Both the position numbers and the translations under genes were made by a program. Shown here piece by piece: positions 1 to 7,307 of a stretch of DNA of 64,000 bases (positions are counted from its first letter, which is position 1; the number at the start of each line of letters is the position of its first letter). The notes beneath the pieces were generated by a model. The model was given only the letters and a program-made list of their open reading frames with translations, was not told the DNA's origin and did not search any database. Source of the stretch: Sphingomonas aurea (lineage in GTDB: Bacteria; Pseudomonadota; Alphaproteobacteria; Sphingomonadales; Sphingomonadaceae); assembly GCF_030678875.1 (NCBI RefSeq), contig NZ_JAUUDS010000008.1, positions 62,001-126,000 of the forward strand. Reading direction: 5' to 3'.

Positions 1-693
1 CGCAGCCATATCTGGTCCGACACCGATCCCGCGCGCACCGGCATGCTGCCCTTCGTCTTCGAGGACGGCTTCGGCTACGAGCGCTACGCCGACTATATGC
101 TCGATGTGCCGATGTACTTCGTCTATCGCGACGGCCGCTACATCGACGCCGCCGGCCTCAGCTTCCGCGACTTCCTGCGCGGCGAGCTGTCGGTGCTGCC
201 GGGCGAGAAGCCGACGCTCGACGACTGGAACGACCATCTGTCGACCGCCTTCCCAGAGGTGCGGCTGAAGACCTTCCTCGAAATGCGCGGTGCCGATGGC
301 GGGCCGTGGAACCGCATCTGCGCGCTGCCGGCGCTGTGGGTCGGCCTGCTCTACGACCAGGGCGCACTTGATGCGGCCTGGGATCTGGTGAAGGGCTGGA
401 CGCTCGACGAGCGGCAGGCGCTGCGCGACGCGGTACCGCGGCTGGCGCTCGGGGCGCCGCTGCCCGGCGGCGGCACTCTGGCCGACATCGCCGGCCAGGT
501 GCTCGACATCGCCCATGCCGGCCTCGCCGCACGCGCGCGCCACAACGGCGCCGGCGACGACGAGACGGGTTTCCTCGATCCGCTGCGCGAGATCGTACGG
601 ACCGGCAAGGTCCCCGCGCAACAGCTGCTCGACCGCTATGACGGCGCATGGGGTGGCGACATCACCCAAGTCTATGCCGAGGAGAGTTTCTGA
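1..693 (+). CDS. gshA: Glutamate--cysteine ligase, C-terminal part (5' end outside window)
   Basis: The reading frame is open from the first base, so the gene starts upstream and only the last 230 residues are seen. The product would join glutamate and cysteine, the first step of glutathione synthesis, in the cytoplasm. The motif 'EVRLKTFLEMRGADGGPWN' followed by 'ALPALWVGLLYD' is characteristic of the plant/alphaproteobacterial type of glutamate-cysteine ligase. The gene ends 124 bases before the first PEP-CTERM gene. Family assignment is by motif recognition; nothing can be said about its start or promoter. Confidence 0.88.
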   Translation, partial: RSHIWSDTDPARTGMLPFVFEDGFGYERYADYMLDVPMYFVYRDGRYIDAAGLSFRDFLRGELSVLPGEKPTLDDWNDHLSTAFPEVRLKTFLEMRGADGGPWNRICALPALWVGLLYDQGALDAAWDLVKGWTLDERQALRDAVPRLALGAPLPGGGTLADIAGQVLDIAHAGLAARARHNGAGDDETGFLDPLREIVRTGKVPAQQLLDRYDGAWGGDITQVYAEESF

Positions 694-817
694 TCCCGGA
701 TCGGGATTCTCCCCCAAACGCAGTATGTGCCACCGATCGGATGACCCTACCCCCGCGACGATCGTGAAGTCGAAAGCGTCCATTCCTGGCCGCTGCCGAC
801 CGGTGGGGAGATTGGCG

Positions 818-1762
818 ATGAAGAATGCAGTTCTGCTCGGCGTGATCGCGGCGGTGGCGTGCGGCGTGGCCGTACCGGCGGCTGCACAGACGGTCGGCTC
901 GGCGTCGCTGGTGACGGTGCGCGGCTGCGGGGCGACGGCGACCGATGCCGCGTGCGACGGACTGGGGCCTCGGCAGGGCATCACCTTCCGCCAATATGGC
1001 GGCGGCGTCGGGGTCGCCGGCACCAACTCCTATGATCCCGGCAACGGCAACCAGTCCTGGTCGACCGTCTCCTTCGATCCGGGCAGCGACCTGCCGACGA
1101 TCCGCGCCTATACCCGTGCAAACGACCAGTCGCGCGTCAACATCAACACCTTCGCCTTCCAGTCCTTCGTCTACAACGGCACCGCGCCGATCGAATTCTC
1201 GATCACCGGCGCACTGCACATGGTCGGCTCCTCGGCGAGCGCGCTGGGCGGGGCGCTGCCGGACGGGGCGATCTTCTCGCAATATGTCGGCATCTGGGAT
1301 CCCTCGATCCTGAACGGCCTCACCACGGCGCAGGAGCTTAACGCCAACCTGTTCTACGCCGACTGCGGTACGGAGGGTGTGCTGGCGAGCGGCTTCTCGG
1401 GCGGCACCCTGACCGGCGGGAACGGCATCGCGGCGACCACCACGACCACCGGATGCTCGCCCTCCGGATCGCTGTTCCTGCAACCCGGGCAGGAGGTACT
1501 GGTCGTCGCCGGACTCCAGCTGCCGGTCAATCGCGGGGGTTTCGCGGACAGCAGCGGGACGTTCACCACCCGGCTGGGCGACGACCTGTCGGCAGAAACG
1601 CGCGCCGACCTGACGCGAAACCTGGAGTCGGCGACCGATCGCGGCGCAGTGCTGGCAGCCGTGCCGGAACCGGCGAGCTGGATGATGATGGTGCTGGGCT
1701 TTGGCACGATCGGCTTCGTCGCGCGCGCGCGCCGACGGATCGGCGCTGCCGCCCTCGTCTGA
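818..1762 (+). CDS. PEPxxWA-CTERM sorting domain protein
   Basis: A 314-residue secreted protein. The start at 818 is preceded by a GGGGAG ribosome-binding site at 805-810 and opens directly into a signal peptide (hydrophobic core at about residues 6-20, cleavage near 'AAAQT'). A longer open frame exists upstream, but it would put 101 residues in front of this signal. The C-terminus carries 'VPEPASWMMMVLGFG', a membrane helix, then an Arg-rich tail, which is the PEP-CTERM signature recognised by exosortases. The middle is Gly/Thr/Ser-rich and I recognise no domain. It is one of three such genes within 2.8 kb. No exosortase gene is in the window. Inferred role: an extracellular or surface protein of unknown function. 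Confidence 0.85.
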   Translation: MKNAVLLGVIAAVACGVAVPAAAQTVGSASLVTVRGCGATATDAACDGLGPRQGITFRQYGGGVGVAGTNSYDPGNGNQSWSTVSFDPGSDLPTIRAYTRANDQSRVNINTFAFQSFVYNGTAPIEFSITGALHMVGSSASALGGALPDGAIFSQYVGIWDPSILNGLTTAQELNANLFYADCGTEGVLASGFSGGTLTGGNGIAATTTTTGCSPSGSLFLQPGQEVLVVAGLQLPVNRGGFADSSGTFTTRLGDDLSAETRADLTRNLESATDRGAVLAAVPEPASWMMMVLGFGTIGFVARARRRIGAAALV

Positions 1763-1827
1763 CGGCCCCGAATACGCGCCGACGCTTGCGCGTCGCGTCG
1801 CGGGCGGTTACCGGCAATGTCGAGCGG

Positions 1828-1901
1828 GCGGGTATAGCACAATGGTAGTGCAGCAGCCTTCCAAGCTGAATACACGGGTTCGATTCCCGTTACCCGCTCC
1901 A
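1828..1901 (+). tRNA. tRNA-Gly (anticodon TCC)
   Basis: The acceptor stem GCGGGTA (1828-1834) pairs with TACCCGC (1891-1897), followed by T and an encoded CCA. The T-arm contains GGTTCGATTCC and the anticodon loop is CTTCCAA, giving anticodon TCC. The first pair of the anticodon stem (G/A) looks mismatched; the rest is canonical. It lies between two PEP-CTERM genes. Confidence 0.95.
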
Positions 1902-1923
1902 TCCCCTGCCATCGACGCTCCCG

Positions 1924-1957
1924 TGCGCGGCCTAGCCGCGCATATTAACATTTTTTT
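1924..1957 (+). terminator. Possible Rho-independent terminator after tRNA-Gly
   Basis: TGCGCGGC and GCCGCGCA form an 8-bp stem with a 3-base loop, 22 bases after the tRNA, followed after 8 bases by seven T residues (1951-1957). The gap between stem and T-run is longer than usual, so the call is tentative. The T-run overlaps a CtrA-like motif. Confidence 0.45.
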
Positions 1958-1960
1958 AAC
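1945..1960 (+). promoter_or_regulatory. CtrA-type binding site, TTAA-N7-TTAAC
   Basis: TTAA at 1945-1948 and TTAAC at 1956-1960 are separated by exactly seven bases, matching the established CtrA full-site consensus TTAA-N7-TTAAC. It lies about 73 bases before the start of the DUF4394 PEP-CTERM gene. The window also encodes SciP, a family known to restrain CtrA. Binding itself is inferred from sequence only. Confidence 0.5.
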
Positions 1961-1993
1961 CATTGCGCGTCCGCTCCGGCTTTTCTGACGTTT

Positions 1994-2021
1994 CTGTCAT
2001 GTTGGTTAACCAACATGACAG
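1994..2021. promoter_or_regulatory. Perfect 28-bp palindrome in the leader of a PEP-CTERM gene
   Basis: The half CTGTCATGTTGGTT is followed without a spacer by its exact reverse complement, centred on 2007/2008. The last base is also the first G of the GGGAG ribosome-binding site of the gene at 2033. It could be an operator for a dimeric regulator or, if transcribed, a long hairpin directly 5' of the ribosome-binding site. No T-run follows, so it is not a standard terminator. Confidence 0.7.
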
Positions 2022-2032
2022 GGAGAAATGGG

Positions 2033-2884
2033 ATGAAGCCGGCATTATGGGCGCTCGCCATCGGCGTCGCACTGAGCGCAAGCGGAGCACAGGCCGCGAC
2101 GATCTACGGGGTCGACGAAACCAACAATCTGGTGAGTTTCGATTCGGCGAACCCGTCGACCTTCTCGTCCAGCGTCAAGATCACCGGCCTGACCAACAGC
2201 ATCCAGGCGCTCGACTTTCGCCCGGTGAACGGCGCACTGTACGGACTGGGGTCGGATAAGACCGTTTACATGATCGACACGGGCACGGGTGCCGCGACCG
2301 CCGTCGGCGGCGCGCTGGCGATCACCGGCACGGAGTTCGCGTTCGACTTCAACCCCACGATCGACCGGCTGCGCATCGTCAGCAATACCAACCAGAACTA
2401 CGTCTTCGACCCCAACACGGGCGGGCTGACCACGGCCACTTCGGTCTTCTATGCCGAGGGGGACGTCAATGCTGGCCGAGACGCCGACGTGACCGGCGGC
2501 GCCTATACCAGTTCCACCCTCGGGGCGGCGGCCGGCACGACCCAACTCTACGGCATCGACACCGCGCTCGACGTGCTGGTGCGGCAGGCGAACAGCGCCG
2601 GCACGCTGACGACGGTGGGCGCCACCGGCGTCGATCTCGGCTCGCGCACCAGCTTCGACATCGCAGGGTCGGACGCGTTCGCGTTCAACGGGTCGACGCT
2701 CTACCGGGTCGACCTGAACAGCGGCGCCTTCTCGCAGGTCGGCACGACCGGGCGGGCCTTGTTCGGCATCGCGATCAGCCCGGTGCCGGAGGCATCGACC
2801 TGGGCGATGATGCTGGTCGGCTTCGGCATGGTTGCCGGCGCCGCCCGCTATCGCAGCCGCCGCGTGACCGCCGCGATCGCCTGA
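2033..2884 (+). CDS. DUF4394 domain protein with variant PEP-CTERM tail
   Basis: A 283-residue secreted protein. The start at 2033 is chosen because GGGAG lies at 2021-2025 and the first residues form a signal peptide ending near 'SGAQA'. An ATG at 2015 lies inside the palindrome and lacks a ribosome-binding site. Residues about 25-245 match the DUF4394 pattern of repeated 'LYGID/IYGVD' and 'FDFNPTIDRLRIVS' segments, probably a beta-propeller-like fold. The C-terminal signal reads 'VPEASTWAMMLVGFG', that is P-E-A instead of P-E-P, followed by a helix and an Arg-rich tail. The function of DUF4394 proteins is unknown. Local regulation may involve the palindrome and the CtrA-like site upstream. 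Confidence 0.85.
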   Translation: MKPALWALAIGVALSASGAQAATIYGVDETNNLVSFDSANPSTFSSSVKITGLTNSIQALDFRPVNGALYGLGSDKTVYMIDTGTGAATAVGGALAITGTEFAFDFNPTIDRLRIVSNTNQNYVFDPNTGGLTTATSVFYAEGDVNAGRDADVTGGAYTSSTLGAAAGTTQLYGIDTALDVLVRQANSAGTLTTVGATGVDLGSRTSFDIAGSDAFAFNGSTLYRVDLNSGAFSQVGTTGRALFGIAISPVPEASTWAMMLVGFGMVAGAARYRSRRVTAAIA

Positions 2885-2890
2885 CCATCG

Positions 2891-2919
2891 GAGGCCGCCG
2901 GCGTCCGGCCGGCGGCCTC
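2891..2919. terminator. Bidirectional hairpin between convergent PEP-CTERM genes
   Basis: GAGGCCGCCGG and CCGGCGGCCTC form a perfect 11-bp stem with a 7-base loop. It sits between the stop codons of two convergent genes (2884 and 2925). It lacks a clear T-run, so termination efficiency is uncertain. Confidence 0.6.
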
Positions 2920-2924
2920 TCGTG

Positions 2925-3566
2925 TCAGGCGACGGCGACGTCCATCCGGCGACGACGCAGCGCGTAGCCGACAAGGCCGAACCCGGCGAGCATCAGCGCC
3001 CAGGTTGACGGCTCCGGGATCGCGAAAACGATCGACGGCGTGTTGCCGCCCTCGCCCACGAAGAACTGGAGCGAGGTGATCGCACCGTCGAAGGTATAGC
3101 CGCGCACCGCGAACCCATCGCTGAATTCCGCATGCAGGCTGCCGCAGTTCGGATCGACCGGCTGGTCGCCGCCGCTCGGAATGACCGACGGATCGGCGCT
3201 GCTGAAGCAGGCACTGCCGCTCGCGGCATAGGTGACGAAGGTCTGGAGCGGATAGCGGGCGGCGAAGTCGAACCCCGACCCGATCTTCCCGCTCAGGGCC
3301 AGTGGGCCGTCGACCCCGCCGATGTTGTAGCCGCTGCCGTTCGGCGTGGGCGCGAAAATGCCCTCCAGCGGGAAGATGGCGGTCAGGTACAGGTTGGTGA
3401 AGTTGTAATATCGTATCGTGCTGCTCGTCCGGCTGCCGTCCACACCCGATCCGGTGCCGACCGCCTCCATGTTCACGATCAGCACGCGCGCCGCCTGCGC
3501 GGGACCGGCAAGTCCGCCGCACGCGAGCGCTGCGGCGCAGAGCGCCCGCCTGAAACCGAAAGCCAT
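2925..3566 (-). CDS. PEPxxWA-CTERM sorting domain protein
   Basis: A 213-residue secreted protein read toward the preceding gene. The start at 3566 follows GGGAG with normal spacing and opens into a signal peptide ('MAFGFRRALCAAALACGG', cleavage near 'AQA'); an upstream in-frame ATG at 3605 has no such context. The C-terminus has 'IPEPSTWALMLAGFG' followed by an Arg-rich tail. Two cysteines near the middle (in 'SACFSS' and 'NCGS') could form a disulfide. No domain is recognised. A possible promoter, TTGACT about 70 bases upstream, has only a weak -10 partner. Confidence 0.83.
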   Translation of the reverse strand: MAFGFRRALCAAALACGGLAGPAQAARVLIVNMEAVGTGSGVDGSRTSSTIRYYNFTNLYLTAIFPLEGIFAPTPNGSGYNIGGVDGPLALSGKIGSGFDFAARYPLQTFVTYAASGSACFSSADPSVIPSGGDQPVDPNCGSLHAEFSDGFAVRGYTFDGAITSLQFFVGEGGNTPSIVFAIPEPSTWALMLAGFGLVGYALRRRRMDVAVA

Positions 3567-3697
3567 GCCAATCTCCCTTTTGGCGACCCGATGAGCCATG
3601 CCCACCAGATCCTGTCCAGCAACGGGACAAAGTCAACGACGCGGCGGCGACGGAGAGTCAAGCCGAAAGCCCGTCGAGGTGAACGGAGATGAGGGGG

Positions 3698-3783
3698 TGG
3701 TGGACAGGGCTGGATTCGAACCAGCGTACGCTTGCACGGGCAGATTTACAGTCTGCTGCCTTTAACCACTCGGCCACCTGTCC
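3698..3783 (-). tRNA. tRNA-Tyr (anticodon GTA)
   Basis: On the minus strand the acceptor GGACAGG pairs with CCTGTCC, followed by A and an encoded CCA. The anticodon loop CTGTAAA gives GTA. The length of 86 with a long variable arm is typical of class II tRNA-Tyr, and the T-arm has GGTTCGAATCC. Confidence 0.96.
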
Positions 3784-3935
3784 AGATGGGCCGCCAACGG
3801 CGAGGCGGCTCAATGGCGAAGCGGGGACGGCCTGTCAACGCCTGCCGATCAATGCTTGCGCCGATCCTTTCGCGCGCATAGCCCGCCGGGCATGACGAAC
3901 TTCCTCACCACCCTGCCCTGCCGGAGCGTGCGCTG

Positions 3936-4682
3936 ATGGCCCGGCGCGGACATCGTCCGTCGACGGGCACCGGCAACCGGCCGCGGCTCTGGGGCCGCCA
4001 CGCGGTGACCGCGGCGCTCGCCAATCCCGATCGCACCGTCCGCAAGCTGTGGATGACGCGAGAGGCCGCCGCCGCGCTCGCCGTACCGCCGGTGATCCCG
4101 GTGACCTATGCCGATGTCGCCGATCTCGGCCGCCTCGTCCCCGCCGACGCGCCGCATCAGGGCGTGGTGGCGGAGGTCGATCCGCTCGAGGACATGTGGC
4201 TGGCCGACCTGCTGGAGCTGGGCCGCGACGATCGCCGGCCGCTGGTGGTGCTCGACCAGGTCACGGACCCGCACAATGTCGGTGCGATCCTGCGCTCGGC
4301 CGCCGCGTTCGACGCGCTCGGCATCGTCACGCAGGATCGGCACTCGCCGCCCGAATCGGGCACGATCGCCCGCGCCGCCTCGGGCGCGCTGGAGACGGTG
4401 CCGTGGGTGCGTGTCGTCAACCTCGCCCGCGCGCTCGACGAGATCGCGGAGGCGGGCTTCTGGCGGATCGGCCTGACCGGCCATGCACCACGTACCCTGG
4501 CCGAGACGATGGGCGCGCAACGCGTCGCCATCGTGCTGGGCGCCGAGGGCGAAGGCATGCGCCAGAACACCGAGGTCCATTGCGACGAGCTGGCCCGCCT
4601 GCCGATCAGCGGCAAGGTGGAAAGCCTGAACGTCTCCAACGCCGCCGCCATCGCGCTCTACGCGGCAGCGGCGCGGGGGTAA
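3936..4682 (+). CDS. rlmB: 23S rRNA (guanosine-2'-O-)-methyltransferase, RlmB/TrmH type
   Basis: A 248-residue SPOUT-class enzyme that would methylate the 2'-hydroxyl of a guanosine in 23S rRNA using S-adenosylmethionine. After a basic N-terminus, 'RLWGRHAVTAALANP' (about residues 15-29) is the typical substrate-binding opening. The three SpoU motifs follow: 'LDQVTDPHNVGAILRSA' (about 106), 'LGAEGEGMR' (about 199) and 'SLNVSNAAAIALY' (about 230), which form the knotted cofactor site. Length is normal for RlmB. A related TrmH-family target cannot be excluded from sequence alone. It stands alone, with a palindromic repeat just after it. Confidence 0.85.
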   Translation: MARRGHRPSTGTGNRPRLWGRHAVTAALANPDRTVRKLWMTREAAAALAVPPVIPVTYADVADLGRLVPADAPHQGVVAEVDPLEDMWLADLLELGRDDRRPLVVLDQVTDPHNVGAILRSAAAFDALGIVTQDRHSPPESGTIARAASGALETVPWVRVVNLARALDEIAEAGFWRIGLTGHAPRTLAETMGAQRVAIVLGAEGEGMRQNTEVHCDELARLPISGKVESLNVSNAAAIALYAAAARG

Positions 4683-4715
4683 CCCGATCCGCCCTTGCAA
4701 GGAGCATCCGCAGGA

Positions 4716-4815
4716 TGGTGGAGGGGTGTCCCCGCTGGCGATCGGTCCGACCATCATCGACGGCGACACCTCTTCGTCATGGCTACGCCATGCCACCTCC
4801 CCTGCAAAGAGAGGG
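4716..4815 (-). repeat. Palindromic intergenic repeat, family A, divergent copy
   Basis: On the minus strand it reads GGGGAGGTGGCATGGC, then a variable middle with GAGGTGTCG, then GACACCCCTCCACCAT, matching the first two-thirds of the copies at 14672 and 60904. The final GC-rich hairpin of the full copies is missing. It lies between the rlmB and ferredoxin stop codons. Confidence 0.65.
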
Positions 4816-4931
4816 TTTTAGGAGGGCCGCGGGCATAGCCCGCGTCGGACGGGTTCGGCCTGGGACGACCCGCCGGCCGTGCCGGGCGATGCCGCCGCGC
4901 GGCACGGGCGCGTTACCCGCGCCTTCGCCCG

Positions 4932-5249
4932 TCAGTCCTCCGCCGCGATCCTGACCCGCATCCCGTCCAGCGCCGGCCCGAATGCGATCTGGCACGACAG
5001 GCGGCTGGTCGCGTCGCGGTCGCTGGTCGAATCGAGCAGGTCGTCCTCGTCCGGGCCCATCGGCGGCAGGCGGTCGGCGAAATCGGGGTCGACATGGACG
5101 TGGCAGGTCGCGCAGCTGCAGCAGCCGCCGCACAGCGCCAGCAGCTCGTCGATGCCGCCGTCGCGGATCACCTCCATCACCGACAGGCCGGTTTCCCCCT
5201 CCAGCGTGCGTTCTTCCCCTTCGCGCGTCATGACGATAAGCTTGGGCAC
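4932..5249 (-). CDS. 2Fe-2S ferredoxin, adrenodoxin type
   Basis: A 105-residue soluble electron carrier. The cluster ligands are visible as C40-x5-C46-x2-C49 plus the later cysteine in 'LSCQI', the adrenodoxin/ISC-type arrangement. Two extra cysteines (C43, C44) lie inside the ligand loop. Such proteins feed electrons to cytochrome P450s, biotin or Fe-S assembly systems; no partner gene is adjacent, so the partner is unknown. It is divergent from the AlkA-type gene with a 60-base gap. The start codon is followed by a normal beta-strand opening ('[11 protein letters not shown]'). Confidence 0.88.
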   Translation of the reverse strand: MPKLIVMTREGEERTLEGETGLSVMEVIRDGGIDELLALCGGCCSCATCHVHVDPDFADRLPPMGPDEDDLLDSTSDRDATSRLSCQIAFGPALDGMRVRIAAED

Positions 5250-5309
5250 AATGCAATCTCCGCTCTTTGCCCCGCGCCATGGCGGGCACCGCCGCCCGGA
5301 TCAAGCGCC

Positions 5310-5939
5310 ATGGGGCTGAACGCCGAACACCTGCGTGCCGGGCTCGACGCGCTGGGCGGGATCGAGCCTGCCTTCGCCGCCGCCATCGCCCGCGTCGGCT
5401 ATCCCGAGCCACGCATCCGCGAGCGGGGCTATGCCACGCTGCTGCGCACGATCGTCGGCCAGCAGGTCAGCGTCCACGCCGCCAACGCCGTGTGGCGCAA
5501 GCTGGAGGCGATGGTCGGCGACCCCAGCGACCCGCACGTCATCGCCGCCGCCAGCGACGAGACGCTGCGCGCCGCCGGCTTCTCGCGCCAGAAGACCGGC
5601 TATGCCCGCAGCCTGGCCGAGGAGGTGACCACCGGCCGCCTCCCCCTCGACGCTCTCGCCGAAGACGACGAGGAGGCGATCGCCCAGCTCGTCCGCGTCA
5701 AGGGGATCGGCCGCTGGTCGGCAGAGGTCTACCTGCTCTTCGCCGAGGGCCGCCCCGATATCTGGCCGGCCGGCGACCTGGCCGTGCAGATCGAGGTCGG
5801 CCGCATCCTCGGCCACGACGCGCGACCGTCGGAAAAGCTGACGCGGCAGCTGGCGGAGGCATGGCGCCCGCATCGCGGCGCGGCGGCGATCTTCACATGG
5901 CATCATTACGGTGCCGGGCCGGATGCCGCGCCGGTTTGA
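5310..5939 (+). CDS. DNA-3-methyladenine glycosylase II, AlkA/HhH-GPD family
   Basis: A 209-residue base-excision repair enzyme that would remove alkylated purines from DNA. The helix-hairpin-helix segment 'VKGIGRWSAEVYLLF' begins at residue 130, and the catalytic aspartate is D156 in 'PAGDLAVQ'. The upstream 'LLRTIVGQQVS' segment (about 44-54) is also typical. It lacks the N-terminal beta domain of E. coli AlkA, so it is the short bacterial form. The start at 5310 is chosen because homology-like sequence begins there; the longer open frame upstream runs through the antisense of the ferredoxin gene. Confidence 0.87.
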   Translation: MGLNAEHLRAGLDALGGIEPAFAAAIARVGYPEPRIRERGYATLLRTIVGQQVSVHAANAVWRKLEAMVGDPSDPHVIAAASDETLRAAGFSRQKTGYARSLAEEVTTGRLPLDALAEDDEEAIAQLVRVKGIGRWSAEVYLLFAEGRPDIWPAGDLAVQIEVGRILGHDARPSEKLTRQLAEAWRPHRGAAAIFTWHHYGAGPDAAPV

Positions 5940-5978
5940 AGCAGGCCCTTGGCTATTCACCGGACGGCAGGCAGAATA

Positions 5979-6281
5979 TCAGCTCATTGGCGCGGTGAAG
6001 ACGCCGATGCCGAAAACCAGCCAAGCAACGATGGCGACGGCGTTCAGTCGCTTGAGGTTCCGGACGTGCCGGTTCAACTCATTGTCCTGCAACGCCTTAT
6101 ACCTGCCGCCACGGGTGAACCGCCACAGACTTTGCTGGGGGAATATGCACAATTTCTCTATGTTCAAGTACGTTTCAGGATGCCGTTCGATCAGCACGTT
6201 CCGCACTTTTCCGATGAACCAAAACTGAGACAGGCAACATATGAAAAAGACTGCGAAAGGTATCAGCACATAGTATGGCAT
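5979..6281 (-). CDS. Small two-helix membrane protein, unknown (weakly UspB-like layout)
   Basis: A 100-residue protein with a membrane helix at about 3-24 and a second at about 82-97. A polar stretch between them contains 'ERHPETYLNIE' and a basic segment 'RYKALQDNELNRHVRNLKR'. The layout (N-terminal helix, charged middle, C-terminal helix) resembles UspB-type stress membrane proteins, but I cannot claim homology. Its base composition is visibly lower in GC than the flanking genes, as is the DNA around it to about 6440, suggesting recent acquisition. Clean codons and hydrophobic pattern support a real gene; the ribosome-binding site is weak. Confidence 0.6.
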   Translation of the reverse strand: MPYYVLIPFAVFFICCLSQFWFIGKVRNVLIERHPETYLNIEKLCIFPQQSLWRFTRGGRYKALQDNELNRHVRNLKRLNAVAIVAWLVFGIGVFTAPMS

Positions 6282-6392
6282 TGGCGAGTCCCGACCTTTC
6301 CATCAGCTACTCTATTTCACTGTCGTCATGTTCGATATCCGTTTTCCGGCAGACTTGCGGACATGCAGGCTTCGCATCGAAACAAGTAATTG

Positions 6393-6406
6393 TTAACCAT
6401 ATGATT
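6393..6406 (+). promoter_or_regulatory. CtrA half-site TTAACCAT next to a GANTC methylation site
   Basis: TTAACCAT (6393-6400) matches the 8-mer CtrA half-site known from Caulobacter, and GATTC (6402-6406) is a CcrM target. Both sit 35-48 bases before the GTG start of the next gene, near a promoter position. Only the sequence match is seen; regulation is inferred. Confidence 0.35.
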
Positions 6407-6440
6407 CTAACCCGCTCGCATCCTTCAGAGAGGAACACGC

Positions 6441-7226
6441 GTGACCATCGGGGCAATCGGCAGCATCGGCGGCACATGGCCGAACACGGCGGCGAAAAAG
6501 ACTGACGCCACCTCCACCGACTTCGCCGATACGATGGACGCCGCGACCGCGACCGACACCGACCCGCGCGCCGAGGATGTCGCCGCCGCCGGGCTGGTCA
6601 GCGCGGCGCAGGGTCTGCCGAACGGCAGCTACGACTTCACCCGCATCTCGCCGCGGCAGATGCTGGTCGTCGGGCGGGCGCTGGTGTCGGGCGACGCGGT
6701 GTCCGCGCCCGGGATCGCCGGGGCGATGACCCTCGCCGAGCAGACCCAGGCGGCGGACACGCCGGTCAACTTCTTCGCCTATCTGAACCAGCAGGCCGGC
6801 GCCAACGAGAAGGCCCCCGGCGGCATGAGCACCGCGTTCGGCCAGCGCGCCTCGCTCGCGGTGCTGACACGGGTGCAATCGGGCAGCGGCGTGCCGATTG
6901 CCTATGACGACAATTACCCCACCGCCCCGCGCGCCATGACCGCGGAAGAGGCGAACACCAAGCTGAAGGCCGCCATCACCGCGTTCAGGAAGGAAGCCGC
7001 CCTCACCCCGGCGCAGCGCATCCGCCGCGACGTGCTGAAGGACATGAAGCTGACCGAGGACGATCTGAAGGCGATGCCCGAGGCCGAGCGAGAGGTCGCC
7101 GAGAAGAAGATCGGCGAAGAGGTCGCGCGCCGGCTGAAGCTGATCGGCCTCGCGCCCGATGACGGCAAACCGGCGAACGCCGGACGATCCGCGGCAACGA
7201 CGCTCGCCGACACGGGCGCGGACTGA
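6441..7226 (+). CDS. Uncharacterised 261-residue cytoplasmic protein
   Basis: The GTG start is supported by GAGAGG at 6428-6433 with 7-base spacing. There is no signal peptide or membrane segment. The first 50 residues are Thr/Ala/Asp-rich and probably disordered. A folded-looking core begins at 'PNGSYDFTRISPRQMLVVGRAL' (about 61-82), and the last third is strongly charged and helical ('LTEDDLKAMPEAEREVAEKK'), possibly a coiled coil. I do not recognise a family. It has a CtrA half-site and a GANTC site upstream and is followed 81 bases later by mntH. Codon use is like that of the neighbours, so the coding call is firm although the function is unknown. Confidence 0.8.
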   Translation: MTIGAIGSIGGTWPNTAAKKTDATSTDFADTMDAATATDTDPRAEDVAAAGLVSAAQGLPNGSYDFTRISPRQMLVVGRALVSGDAVSAPGIAGAMTLAEQTQAADTPVNFFAYLNQQAGANEKAPGGMSTAFGQRASLAVLTRVQSGSGVPIAYDDNYPTAPRAMTAEEANTKLKAAITAFRKEAALTPAQRIRRDVLKDMKLTEDDLKAMPEAEREVAEKKIGEEVARRLKLIGLAPDDGKPANAGRSAATTLADTGAD

Positions 7227-7307
7227 CCGGTTTTCCTTTGGCGGTTCGCATTTAGCGGCGTCGACCCCGCTTGCCCCCGCGCCCGCCATCCGGCAGGACC
7301 GAGCGCG

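Noticed and set aside
2015..2032. ATG at 2015 as start of the DUF4394 protein
   Set aside because: It lies inside the palindrome without a ribosome-binding site; ATG 2033 has GGGAG and starts the signal peptide.
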